A DNA stretch of 64,000 nucleotides from Leptolyngbya sp. FACHB-60. GTDB lineage: Bacteria > Cyanobacteriota > Cyanobacteriia > Phormidesmidales > Phormidesmidaceae. How positions within the stretch are numbered: position 1 is the first letter of the stretch; each line of letters starts with the position of its first letter. Below, in pieces: positions 1 through 8,418 of the stretch. The notes beneath the pieces are model-generated. The model had not been told where the DNA came from. It was given only the letters and a program-made list of their open reading frames with translations, and did not search any database. Where the stretch lies: NCBI RefSeq assembly GCF_014695775.1, contig NZ_JACJOX010000057.1, positions 1 to 64,000 on the forward strand, written 5' to 3'. The translations under genes were made by a program, and so were the position numbers.

Positions 1-58
1 TGGGAGGCGTTGGCGTCTGCTCTAACAGGGCTCGGTTAACCGGCTCCAGATGCCGATG
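1..58 (-). CDS. Start of an IS1 InsB-like transposase frame (partial)
   Basis: Directly after the A8 run, the frame one base further along is open to the window edge and reads HRHLEPVNRALLEQTPTPP. The segment LEPVN-x-ALL resembles, from memory, the junction region between InsA and InsB in this IS1 subgroup. It would supply the DDE catalytic half, but only 19 residues are visible. Reaching it from insA needs a +1 (or -2) shift, not the -1 shift known for IS1. It is therefore either reached by slippage on the A run or is the downstream part of a frameshifted gene. Confidence 0.5.
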
Positions 59-323
59 TTTTTTTTAGTTCCTCAATCACGGTCGTCGGACTCACCTTCA
101 GCACCCGAGCGGTGCCCTGAATGCCGCTGCCATTCATGGCCATATCACTGATTTGACGTTTGACCTCAGGCAAGTAGCCTCGGTAGGTGTAGTCGAGAAT
201 GAAAGAGGCCCGCGAACACTCGGGGTTGCGGCAGCGATAGCGCTGCTTGCCTTCATCGCTTTTGCCATTTTTGACGACATCAGGGGTGTGACACGTGGGG
301 CAGTAAATGGGTTCGAGAACCAT
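36..323 (-). CDS. IS1-family transposase, InsA-like N-terminal protein
   Basis: This 95-residue protein matches the InsA half of IS1-type transposases, which binds the inverted repeats and represses or, after frameshifting, forms the N-terminus of the transposase. An N-terminal zinc finger is visible as two Cys pairs (YCPTCHTP near residue 8 and RYRCRNPEC near residue 30). A helix-turn-helix follows (about residues 57-88, ending in SPTTVIEELKK). The frame ends shortly after a run of eight A residues (66 down to 59), the kind of site where IS1 elements change frame. The family assignment is firm; activity of this copy is unknown. Confidence 0.85.
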   Translation of the reverse strand: MVLEPIYCPTCHTPDVVKNGKSDEGKQRYRCRNPECSRASFILDYTYRGYLPEVKRQISDMAMNGSGIQGTARVLKVSPTTVIEELKKTSASGAG

Positions 324-597
324 GAGTGGAGAGCGGGTTCGGGACTCTTCGTATTTTGTCCCAATACACAGGTCTAGAACACTACCAAAGAGATGCAGCT
401 AGTCAAATAAGCTGGGGTTGTTTAGCTATTTTTTTGCTCACTCGAACCCAAACCACTGCAATCAAGGCAGCAGTTTAGTGAAGATCTATTCTGAGGAAGT
501 GTAGCTCGATTAAAACTGCTTCCATAACTGAGATTTACTCCTCACAATTTTGAGCGTGGGAATGGATATTTTATGTGCAATTGACGGATTTAAGACA

Positions 598-1608
598 CTA
601 ACTAACCGCCTCAATGGCAGCCCGCAGCTGTTGCAGCGATCGCCCTAGGGCGACAAAATCGGAGTTTTCGCTCAGGGTTACCAGGGTTTCTGGAGCACTA
701 TTATCGACAATGCGGTTGTAGGCCTGGATGGCTTCCTCTAGCTGAGTGGGGTCGATGGCCAAGGCTGTAGAGCGAGGCTGGGGCTGGGGGGGGATTAACC
801 CACTAACGGCGTTGAACAGCAACACTAAATCGCGGTAGTTGCCTCCGACTAGAGCCATTTCGGTGAAGGGAGCCACTTGGTTAGGAGTGAGACCAGTTGC
901 AAAGGCAGCGGCTAAAAAGCCGGTGGTATTAGAAATTTGCGACATGGTGCCCCTCAGGGGTGCCACCATGGGGGTGCCGCCCTGGGCTGTAAATACCGCC
1001 GAGGTGACCAGGATAGGATTGCTGCCACTAGCTTGGGCAACGGTTGGGGCGGCAATACCGAGAGTCATTTGACTGCTGGTGAGGGAGACGCTTTCGCCAT
1101 TGGCGATCGCCGCTGCTGCTGCTGCCGCTAGGTCAGCTACCGTCTCGTAGGCATCTTGGTCCTCACTGGGGCCGCTGGCTCCTACAGGGCTAGGGCTGGT
1201 TAAGCTGATTTCTCTGGGTGTGGTCAGGAGAATGGCCAGGACTGGGTTAGTGCCCCTGAGCCCCTGAGCAATCTGATTGGCTGAGGTGTTGAGCGCCTGC
1301 TGGGCGGCGACGGTCAGGGTGATATCGCCAGTAACAGGGTCTACTGTGGCGTTGGCAGAGGCCGACTCCAGCCGCTCTTCTTGGCATACGACTGGCTCCA
1401 CCTCTTGAGCCGCCTCTTGATCCACCTCTTGATAAATGCATAGGGTCGAGGCGCCAATAGGCAACAAATTTGAGCCGCCGACACTGACGCCGCTAGTCAG
1501 CCCTGTAGGGACCGAACCACTGTGTCCGGGCAGGGCGATCGCCAAGCCCCCGCCTACCAGAATTAGCATGAGCCATTTTTGCCGCAGCGGGCGCGCCAGT
1601 TTGTCCAC
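598..1608 (-). CDS. Exported protein of unknown function, 336 residues
   Basis: I do not recognise a family. The N-terminus (RPLRQKW, then a hydrophobic stretch ending near ALPGHSG at about residue 29) looks like a signal peptide or a single membrane anchor, so the product is probably periplasmic or surface-exposed. Residues about 58-75 carry a short Gln/Glu/Val repeat (QEVDQEAAQEVEP) encoded by repeated CCTCTTGA-like units on the plus strand. The middle is rich in Ala, Thr and Ser. It lies 67 bp downstream of the large exported barrel-like protein and on the same strand as the export genes, so a role in cell-surface polysaccharide or envelope is possible. That is inference from position only. 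Confidence 0.6.
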   Translation of the reverse strand: MDKLARPLRQKWLMLILVGGGLAIALPGHSGSVPTGLTSGVSVGGSNLLPIGASTLCIYQEVDQEAAQEVEPVVCQEERLESASANATVDPVTGDITLTVAAQQALNTSANQIAQGLRGTNPVLAILLTTPREISLTSPSPVGASGPSEDQDAYETVADLAAAAAAAIANGESVSLTSSQMTLGIAAPTVAQASGSNPILVTSAVFTAQGGTPMVAPLRGTMSQISNTTGFLAAAFATGLTPNQVAPFTEMALVGGNYRDLVLLFNAVSGLIPPQPQPRSTALAIDPTQLEEAIQAYNRIVDNSAPETLVTLSENSDFVALGRSLQQLRAAIEAVS

Positions 1609-1675
1609 GAGGATTCTCCTAAAGAGGATGGGGTGCAGTCAATGTCGAAGAAAACGGTAGCAGAATGAAGGAAGC

Positions 1676-3652
1676 TTAAAATTGGGGGCCGAAGTTAAAA
1701 CCATAGCCGATGCTTAATACTGCGACGGAACCTGCTCGCGTATTGTTGCCGATGTCGCCGTAGAGCAGATTGAGGGTGAGGGGCAGCGTGGTCACTGGCA
1801 CAATGGAAGCTCCCACATTTACACCCACACCACTCCAGGCAGTATTGATAGAAAACTGTGGATGCACCTGGAGCCCAACGCCGGCAAACACTCCGACATC
1901 GCTACTCTCACCGCTGAAGGCACCACCCCCTAGCCCCAGTGAGGCCGTGATTGGCAACCGGTTGTAGGGGTGTTCTGGCTGGAGGAGATGCGCCGCCGTG
2001 ACCACACCATAGAGGCTGGATTCGCCGCCGCCGGCATTGGTACCGTAGGACGCAAAATTATTCAGCCCTACGGCCGCTGCCACTTGGGTTTCTTCGCTGC
2101 TGTAGACCTGACGATGGACCTTGGCGTCGAAGCCACCGTTCTCGCCAAACCGTCGCACGCTCTGTAGGTTGTAGGCTAGCTCGACCCCCACAGCCCGGCG
2201 CGAGTCGCCTAACCCAAAGCCCATGGAGAGGCTGCCATCGGCCTCAGGGCGAATGCGATCGGCTCCAGCTAGCGAGGCGCTAAAAAACACATCTCCCCAG
2301 TTGGCTCCAAAGGCGGATGGAATGCCGGCATTAGGCGAGGGAGGAAAGGAACGTGCGGCTTCGGCGGCAGTCGTGAGCGGTGCGACGCGCAGACCGTTCC
2401 GTAGTTGGGTTGTATCAGGGGTTGACGGCGTGGTTTGAGCGGTGGTGACAGCCGGAACCGTATCTGCGGAGAGCGGCGCTGCGGCTAGCTCTACCGGTGG
2501 CGCGGCGAGGGCGGCCCGCCCCGTCGAGAGGGTGGGCTGGGGGCGCGGCAAGGCTAGAGTGACGTTGGGGCTGCGGTCAGCGAACGACGGTAACTGCGGC
2601 TCTGGCCCAACGGTCTGGCGAGCTACCGAGAGGGAAGACAACGGGGCGGCTACGGGAATTTGGTTGGCGACGGTGTTTGCAGCCGCAGCGGTACGGTCAG
2701 CTCGCGAGGGCAACGGCGGTAGCTGTGGCCCTCGACTCACGGTTTCAGGTTGGGAGACTTGGCGGGCAGGGGCACTCTGGATCTCTAGGCCGTAGGCGGT
2801 ACGCAGATCGCGCAGCAAGGCTTGAACCGTTGTTGCCCGCGATCGCAGACCTGCCACATCATCGGTTGCCTGGCGCGGTGCGGCTCCCGATGCCGCGACC
2901 CCGGCTGCAGGGGCAGGGTGGGGGGCGATCGCCAAAGTTGAGGTGGCAGCTAAATCCTCTGATGCTGTGGCGGCGATCGCGGCGGGAATTGCGGAGTGGG
3001 GTTCTACCTCCGGTAGCTGAAGGGCTTGGGCAGGCTTGCTAGCTGCGGGTTTGGCGCTAATTGCAGTTAAGGTTTCAGCTGGGGTAACGGTTGGTGCGGC
3101 CTCGGTGTTGGCATTGAGGTTCTCAGCCACTACCGGGGTAGCAGGTGTGCCGATGGGATGGCTGGCGATCGCAGCCTGGTCACTATCTGCGGTCTCCGCA
3201 ACCTCTGTCATTTCAGCCTGAATGACCTCTGGCGCAGGCGCAGGGGTTACTGGCAGGGCCAGGGTACTGGCTGGGGGCTCTGGGCTCACCAATGCCGGGT
3301 TTGGGGCGACGGCAGGGGCGATCGCGGTGGCCTCTGGCTGAGAGATGTCGACCGTCGCTGCTGCCGTCACCGGTTGCTGGGCAGCAGTCGCCGCCGCTAC
3401 AACCGGGCGATCTCCATCTGGAGTCCATGCGGGCTGGGGCGCTCCCTGCTCATGGAGCTGGGGTTCAGTGGCCTGGGCCGACGGTTCGGGCACCACCACC
3501 GGGTGCGGGTCTACCGCCAGATCCGTGCCTAGACTAGGCTCAGGGACTACCGCTAAGTTCTCAGGGGTGGCCTCAGCCCGCGATGGCAGCAACCCGAGCC
3601 CAGCTAGCCCCAATAGTCCGCCGGTGATCAGTGGTCTTGATTTACGCTTCAT
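1676..3652 (-). CDS. Large exported protein: signal peptide, Ala/Pro-rich region, C-terminal beta-barrel-like domain
   Basis: The protein has 658 residues. The N-terminus (MKRKSRPL, a hydrophobic core, then PSRAEA) is a good Sec signal peptide with likely cleavage after AEA near residue 29. About residues 30-420 are low-complexity and rich in Ala, Pro, Thr and Val, probably disordered. From about residue 430 to the end there are alternating short strands with Gly/aromatic pattern (SLSMGFGLGDS, AVGVELAYNL, VAVLSIGYGFNF). The protein ends in Phe, as many outer-membrane barrels do. I count about ten to twelve possible strands. It is 63 bp downstream of the Wzc-like gene, suggesting a role with the polysaccharide export machinery. 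The barrel call is from pattern, not homology. Confidence 0.6.
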   Translation of the reverse strand: MKRKSRPLITGGLLGLAGLGLLPSRAEATPENLAVVPEPSLGTDLAVDPHPVVVPEPSAQATEPQLHEQGAPQPAWTPDGDRPVVAAATAAQQPVTAAATVDISQPEATAIAPAVAPNPALVSPEPPASTLALPVTPAPAPEVIQAEMTEVAETADSDQAAIASHPIGTPATPVVAENLNANTEAAPTVTPAETLTAISAKPAASKPAQALQLPEVEPHSAIPAAIAATASEDLAATSTLAIAPHPAPAAGVAASGAAPRQATDDVAGLRSRATTVQALLRDLRTAYGLEIQSAPARQVSQPETVSRGPQLPPLPSRADRTAAAANTVANQIPVAAPLSSLSVARQTVGPEPQLPSFADRSPNVTLALPRPQPTLSTGRAALAAPPVELAAAPLSADTVPAVTTAQTTPSTPDTTQLRNGLRVAPLTTAAEAARSFPPSPNAGIPSAFGANWGDVFFSASLAGADRIRPEADGSLSMGFGLGDSRRAVGVELAYNLQSVRRFGENGGFDAKVHRQVYSSEETQVAAAVGLNNFASYGTNAGGGESSLYGVVTAAHLLQPEHPYNRLPITASLGLGGGAFSGESSDVGVFAGVGLQVHPQFSINTAWSGVGVNVGASIVPVTTLPLTLNLLYGDIGNNTRAGSVAVLSIGYGFNFGPQF

Positions 3653-3715
3653 TACCTATTGCTCCTCACATCCCGTTGTCGTCACCACACCTGCTGTTAA
3701 CAGGGCAACCACCGG

Positions 3716-6052
3716 CTAACCATCCTCGATGCCTGCGGTCACTCTGGGGCGACCGTAGTAACCGTAGTAATAGTCGTAGCCACTCTGGCGGCTGTGGGGC
3801 ACGCCGTTGATTACCAGACCTAGCAGCGGAGCCTGAGCTGTGTTGCCCAGATCGGCCAGCACCCTTTGAATCTCCGTCCGCTCAGACCGGTTGAGCCGCG
3901 CCACTAGTAGTAGCCCATCGGCGTGGGCTGCGGCCAGCTTGGCGTCGACCATCCCGCCCGCTAGGGGTGGGGTATCAAAAATCATCAGATCAAAGTGGCG
4001 GCGGTACTGCTCAGTAATTTGCTGCATTTTGCGGGATGACAGCAGGCGACCAGGGGCTGGGGGCCGCGCCCCAGCCGTTAGCAAGTGCAGGTTGGGATTG
4101 CCCGGTATCACCTGAACCAAATCCATAGGATCATCGAGCGGTTGAGTAATCAGATCGCTCAACCCCTGGCGGTTTGGACGGCCAAAAATTAGGTGCTGAC
4201 TGGGCTTACGCAGATCGCCATCAATTAACAGCACTCGGCGGCCCATGTTGGCGGCGGCAATGGCTAGGTGGGCACATATGGTTGATTTACCCTCGCCGGG
4301 CTCTGAGGATGTCAGCGCTACCACCTGTATAGGGGTATCAGAGCTGAGCATGCGCAGGTTGGCCTCTAGTGAGTAGAATGCCTCGGCAAAGCTGAAGGAA
4401 GTGTATAGCTTGTGGGGACTCTGGTTTTGAGTGAGCACATCGGCCATGGTGGCCGATAGGTTGGGCACCATCAGCAGGGGCTGCTTTTGCAGAGCTGGGG
4501 CGTTAGGTACCCCAGCCAGGTTGGGCAACTGAGTCGCTTTGACCAGTTCGTCAACGCTGTGAAAAGCTTGGTCGAGGCGATCGCGCAGTAATGCCGCAAC
4601 CCCTCCCAGCATCAGGCTCAGTACCGTGCTGAGCAGCAGCTTGCGAGGCAGATTGCTGGTTTGGGTAATGCTTGTCTCATTCAGGGGAGAAATCAGCTCC
4701 CACGGCGATGCCTGCCGCGCCATCTGAAACCGCAGATCTTGCCGGCTCGCCAAAAGCTGATCGAGGCTAGTCTCCGCTACGGTCAACTCGCGGCTGATCT
4801 GTTGATACGATCGAGAGAGATCCGCCAGCCGCTGAATCTCTGCCCGCAGCTGCTGCACAACCTGGCCAATCGCTTGATCTTGAGTTTGCAAGACCTGCAT
4901 CTGGTTAGCGGTGTCGACCAGCTGCTGCATCAAATCTTGACTTACCGATCCTTGGTAGCCTAGGGTTTCAGCTTCTACTGTCGATCCCACTAGGCGCTGG
5001 GCTTCCGCTTCTAGCAGCGGTAAAAGCTGCTGCCGCTGGTCTGTCAGTGCCTCAATCATAGGGGTGTCGGCCTGAAACCGGGCTGACTCGGCGGCAATAG
5101 TCTGTTCGATTTCGCGCAAATCTCCCAGCAGCGCTTGGTAGGTCGGTGACTCGTTGAGGTTCGCTACTCGAATGGCGGTATCGGGGTCAAAGCCTACCTG
5201 CTCCCGCAGATTTTCGTAGAGGGGGTCTAGGGCACTAAGCTCGACCCGCAGCTGTTCTTGGTCAGCCAGCATCTGGTTAAGCCGTTGGGTAACGCTTTCA
5301 CTAGTGGCGTTGACATCGACCAAGTCATAGCGCTTTTGAAACTCGCTGAGGTCTCCCTCAATGGCCGCAACTTCCTGCCATTTTTCTTGCAATTGTTCAT
5401 CTAAAAACGTCAGACCTCGGCGCAGATCTCCCTGACGGTCTTGCACGCTGTAGTTGACAAACCCTTCAACCACCTGGTTTAGAACAAACGCCGCTACTTC
5501 TGGGTCAGCGTTGTTGTAGCTGATGCGCAGCACCTTAGATTCGCCTTCTTGAATAATGTTCAGACCACCAAGCAGGGAATTATAGGTAATGTTGGGGTAG
5601 CGCTGCTGAATTTTGGCCAAAATGGGATTGATCACCGCTGGGCCGCGCAGCACTCGAATTTGGCTCGTGTAATCAAGCCTAGAAACCGATGGACCCGGCG
5701 CTCCGGTAACAGTCTCCAGCCCCGGCGTATTAACGGCAGTAACGGGCTCCACCAGCAAACTAGCACTGCCGCTGTAGGCCGGTGGACGGGTGAGGTTCCA
5801 AAGGGTAAACCCTGCCAAGGAGAGGGTTGCCACCCCTAAAAAGACGCCTGCTCGACGCCTAAACACCCCTACGAGCCGGTTAAAGTCTACCTCATCTTTC
5901 GGTTCTACCAGGGATGGCGGAGCCATAACAGTCATAAAACCAGGCTTGGCATGGCTATGACCATTGCCATTGGTTTCATGGGTGGAGGAGGGGGGAAAAG
6001 GCATAGGGGCTATCTGGGAATGCTCCCAAGAGTTCGTTAACTTATAACTCAA
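3716..6052 (-). CDS. Wzc-like polysaccharide co-polymerase / tyrosine autokinase
   Basis: This 778-residue protein has the two-part structure of bacterial tyrosine kinases that control polysaccharide chain length and export. An N-terminal Wzz domain (about residues 50-150) is followed by long coiled-coil periplasmic segments. A second membrane segment lies near residues 478-500 (LLLSTVLSLMLGGVAALL). The cytoplasmic BY-kinase domain has Walker A SSEPGEGKST near residue 580, an A'-like LLIDGDLRKP, and Walker B LMIFDTPPL near residue 692. The C-terminus has the Tyr cluster (YDYYYGYYGRPR) that is autophosphorylated in this family. It sits 85 bp downstream of the OPX gene and is probably co-transcribed with it. 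Confidence 0.93.
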   Translation of the reverse strand: MSYKLTNSWEHSQIAPMPFPPSSTHETNGNGHSHAKPGFMTVMAPPSLVEPKDEVDFNRLVGVFRRRAGVFLGVATLSLAGFTLWNLTRPPAYSGSASLLVEPVTAVNTPGLETVTGAPGPSVSRLDYTSQIRVLRGPAVINPILAKIQQRYPNITYNSLLGGLNIIQEGESKVLRISYNNADPEVAAFVLNQVVEGFVNYSVQDRQGDLRRGLTFLDEQLQEKWQEVAAIEGDLSEFQKRYDLVDVNATSESVTQRLNQMLADQEQLRVELSALDPLYENLREQVGFDPDTAIRVANLNESPTYQALLGDLREIEQTIAAESARFQADTPMIEALTDQRQQLLPLLEAEAQRLVGSTVEAETLGYQGSVSQDLMQQLVDTANQMQVLQTQDQAIGQVVQQLRAEIQRLADLSRSYQQISRELTVAETSLDQLLASRQDLRFQMARQASPWELISPLNETSITQTSNLPRKLLLSTVLSLMLGGVAALLRDRLDQAFHSVDELVKATQLPNLAGVPNAPALQKQPLLMVPNLSATMADVLTQNQSPHKLYTSFSFAEAFYSLEANLRMLSSDTPIQVVALTSSEPGEGKSTICAHLAIAAANMGRRVLLIDGDLRKPSQHLIFGRPNRQGLSDLITQPLDDPMDLVQVIPGNPNLHLLTAGARPPAPGRLLSSRKMQQITEQYRRHFDLMIFDTPPLAGGMVDAKLAAAHADGLLLVARLNRSERTEIQRVLADLGNTAQAPLLGLVINGVPHSRQSGYDYYYGYYGRPRVTAGIEDG

Positions 6053-6137
6053 AACTCAAAAATTGACCTAGATTCAAACCTGTTTGAACCTGAACCACAA
6101 TTTTTTGGGGAGTTGAGACAGTATCCGGGGCGCGAAA

Positions 6138-7277
6138 TTAAAACCCCAGCAGCCTCAAGACAGTAGTCAGAGACGTAAACGGACGCAGAAAGAGTCCTAT
6201 GGTGTCGCCAGCGGCGGCGGCGATATTGCGATCCACAATCACCACGTCGTTGGGACGCAATATCGGGTTAGTAGTGTCGTTAGCTGCCGCAGATAGATCG
6301 ACATTCACGGTGCGTTGGTCGACGCTGCCGTCGGGGTTGAGCCGGACTAGTTTTACTGCAGAACTCTGGGCCCGACTACTTTCAAACCCGCCCGCAGCCA
6401 GAATGGCTTGGTTGAGGGTGGCGTTGGCGGGCAGCGTCACGCCGCCGGGGCTCGCCACTTCACCCACTACTTGCACCGGTATTTCCGCTGGAGAAAAGTT
6501 GGCGCTAGAAATCGCCACTGACTCCTCGGGCACAATCGCTACGGCTTTGGGAATCACAATGGTGTCGCCGTCGCGCAGGCGCACATCTTGGCTAATGTCG
6601 CCGGTGCGAATTAGCTCCCACAAACTGGTGGTGAGAACAGCTTCACCCTGGAACTGGGGCCGCCGCACCTGAATATCTTTGATGTTGGCCTGCTGGGTAA
6701 TGCCCCCCGCTTCCTGAATCACCTGGGTGAGGGTGGGCCACTGGCGACCGGCTCCAGCGCTGCCCCCACTGGCCTCGGCCTCTAGCTCAATGGTGTAGGT
6801 GCCAGGGCGGTTAACTTCGCCAGCCACCACCACCCGCACCGGGCGGGCCGACAGCAGCGTAACGGTGAGCTGAGGCGGACGGGTCAGCAATGGGGCATAA
6901 CTGGCGACTAGGGCCGCTTGGGTTTCGGCTAGGGTTAGCCCTTGCACGGCTACTACCCCAGCCATGGGAAGAGACAGGGTGCCATCGACCAGTACCTCGT
7001 GAATACCGTTTTCGGGGCCGCTAAACTCTGGGATGTTAAAAATATCGATGCGGATGCGATCGCCCGGTCCCAGCACATAGGCCTCAGGAAAGCTCCCCTC
7101 AGCTGCGCCTAATCCAGGTCGCGGCCTTTGAATAGTTAACGGAGTAGCCTCTTCAGGCTCTGCTGGATTGTTTAGGGGCAGGGTTTCTGCCAGGGCTCTA
7201 CCAGCTAAACCACTGAAGGTGGCGGTGACCATCAGCACCCCCACTCCCCAGTACATCGGTTGAAAGCGGGCCATCAT
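6138..7277 (-). CDS. Wza-like polysaccharide export protein (OPX family, SLBB domains)
   Basis: This 379-residue periplasmic/outer-membrane export protein starts with a signal sequence (hydrophobic run from about residue 8 to ALA near residue 31). A Poly_export domain follows: YVLGPGDRIRIDIF near residue 67 is its hallmark start. Two SLBB-type segments come next (RVVVAGEVNRPGTY and IPVQVVGEVASPGGV). It ends with a hydrophobic/amphipathic tail (FLRPFTSLTTVLRLLGF). OPX proteins form the periplasmic to outer-membrane channel for Wzx/Wzy or ABC-dependent polysaccharides. It is 85 bp upstream of the Wzc-like kinase, the usual pairing. No Wzx, Wzy or priming transferase is nearby, so the polymer is undefined. 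Confidence 0.92.
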   Translation of the reverse strand: MMARFQPMYWGVGVLMVTATFSGLAGRALAETLPLNNPAEPEEATPLTIQRPRPGLGAAEGSFPEAYVLGPGDRIRIDIFNIPEFSGPENGIHEVLVDGTLSLPMAGVVAVQGLTLAETQAALVASYAPLLTRPPQLTVTLLSARPVRVVVAGEVNRPGTYTIELEAEASGGSAGAGRQWPTLTQVIQEAGGITQQANIKDIQVRRPQFQGEAVLTTSLWELIRTGDISQDVRLRDGDTIVIPKAVAIVPEESVAISSANFSPAEIPVQVVGEVASPGGVTLPANATLNQAILAAGGFESSRAQSSAVKLVRLNPDGSVDQRTVNVDLSAAANDTTNPILRPNDVVIVDRNIAAAAGDTIGLFLRPFTSLTTVLRLLGF

Positions 7278-7413
7278 TGACCTCCTTGGGCTGTCCCGAC
7301 ATATCGTATCAAAATGTTAAGGGTGTACCACGAGTTCATGATGGGCGATCGCCCTAGGTTTGACCTCCGTAGTTCGCAAAGGTTTACCTTCGCCAAGGAA
7401 AGATTACGTCGGG

Positions 7414-8205
7414 CTAGTCGGCTTTTGTTGGCAGAGAATTCGCTACTGAGAGGGCATTGGCCTGAAGCTCCCGCTGCACTTGCTCAGCTAGCCAGGTGTT
7501 AAACAGCTCGTCGATCAGACGTTGGCGAGTGGCGTCATCCAGTCGAGCTGGCAAAAATTTCTCCAGGCGCACCACCACAAACCATTCACCGACGCGGGTC
7601 GGGGGCCAGAGCTGCTCGGGTTGGCTAATGGAGAGAATCCGGGCCAGGGCGGGATGGGGTACCGATAGCTCTACGGGGCCGATCAGGCCGCCGGTCTGAG
7701 CCTCTTGCCCTTCGGAATACTGGCGGGCTAGGTCGGCCAAGGGTTGGCCGTCGTCTTTGATGCGAAAGTAAAGCTCTTGAGCTAGGCCCGCATCGCGGGT
7801 GCGAATCAAAGAGTACAGAACTCGATCGAGGTGACCCTTGCGCTGTAAAAAGTGAGACTCGACCTGGTGGCCCCAGGTGTCGAGCTTATACTGCTGAAGC
7901 TTTTGAGCCCGCTGAGCTAGCGCTAAAAGATCGCCTTCGGTCAGCCCCCGCTGGGCTAAAAACCCCTGCTGTTGTTCGGGGGTCGTCACCTGATTGGCCT
8001 GCAAAAATTGGTCTAGGGCCTGGGCGCTCTGCTCTGAGGTGAGGGCGATCGCCGCGATCGCCTGGTCAATCACCAGTTCTTTGATCAGGGCGGGCAACAT
8101 GCCGTAACGCTGTAGCCGGGGTACAACATCGGCGGGCGTCAACACTTGGTCGCCGATATGCAGCATTAGACTGGGCTCTTGGTTAGCAGAAGTGTTCACA
8201 GGCAA
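7414..8205 (-). CDS. Parvulin-type peptidyl-prolyl isomerase (PpiC/SurA-like)
   Basis: The protein has 263 residues. The N-terminal half (to about residue 120) is a helical, SurA-like chaperone segment. The rotamase segment (about residues 130-225) includes ELYFRIKDDGQPLADLARQY, GGLIGPVELS and GEWFVVVRLEKF, the order seen in PpiC domains. No signal peptide is visible, so either it is cytoplasmic or it is exported by another route. It is upstream of the OPX and kinase genes on the same strand (136 bp gap), so it may assist folding of envelope proteins. That is a positional inference. Confidence 0.82.
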   Translation of the reverse strand: MPVNTSANQEPSLMLHIGDQVLTPADVVPRLQRYGMLPALIKELVIDQAIAAIALTSEQSAQALDQFLQANQVTTPEQQQGFLAQRGLTEGDLLALAQRAQKLQQYKLDTWGHQVESHFLQRKGHLDRVLYSLIRTRDAGLAQELYFRIKDDGQPLADLARQYSEGQEAQTGGLIGPVELSVPHPALARILSISQPEQLWPPTRVGEWFVVVRLEKFLPARLDDATRQRLIDELFNTWLAEQVQRELQANALSVANSLPTKAD

Positions 8206-8418
8206 TAAAGCGTTAGCAAGCCATGTAGCCCAACTTTATCGCATTATGCCCAGGCATCTCGGGTGATTAAACCGCTTGAGCGTCGAGTTTTGCTAAGTTT
8301 GGGGTCGCCATGCGCTGGCAATCGCTCGCTTAGAAACAGCGACTGCGGCCAGCTATTGACCCTTGACTGGGCTGCTACAATCCAGCCAACCTATTTTATC
8401 CTCTCCAAGGATCACACC

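Larger units (their letters stand above)
1..386 (-). mobile_element. IS1-family insertion sequence, partial (runs off the left edge)
   Basis: An IS1-type insA frame (323 to 36) is followed by the start of an insB-like frame that runs off the window. Upstream of insA, the sequence read on the minus strand from 386 begins GGTAGTGTTCTAGACC. IS1-family ends commonly start with GG, so I infer that this is the terminal inverted repeat and that position 386 is about where the element ends. The other end and any target duplication lie outside the window, so neither boundary can be confirmed. Confidence 0.7.
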
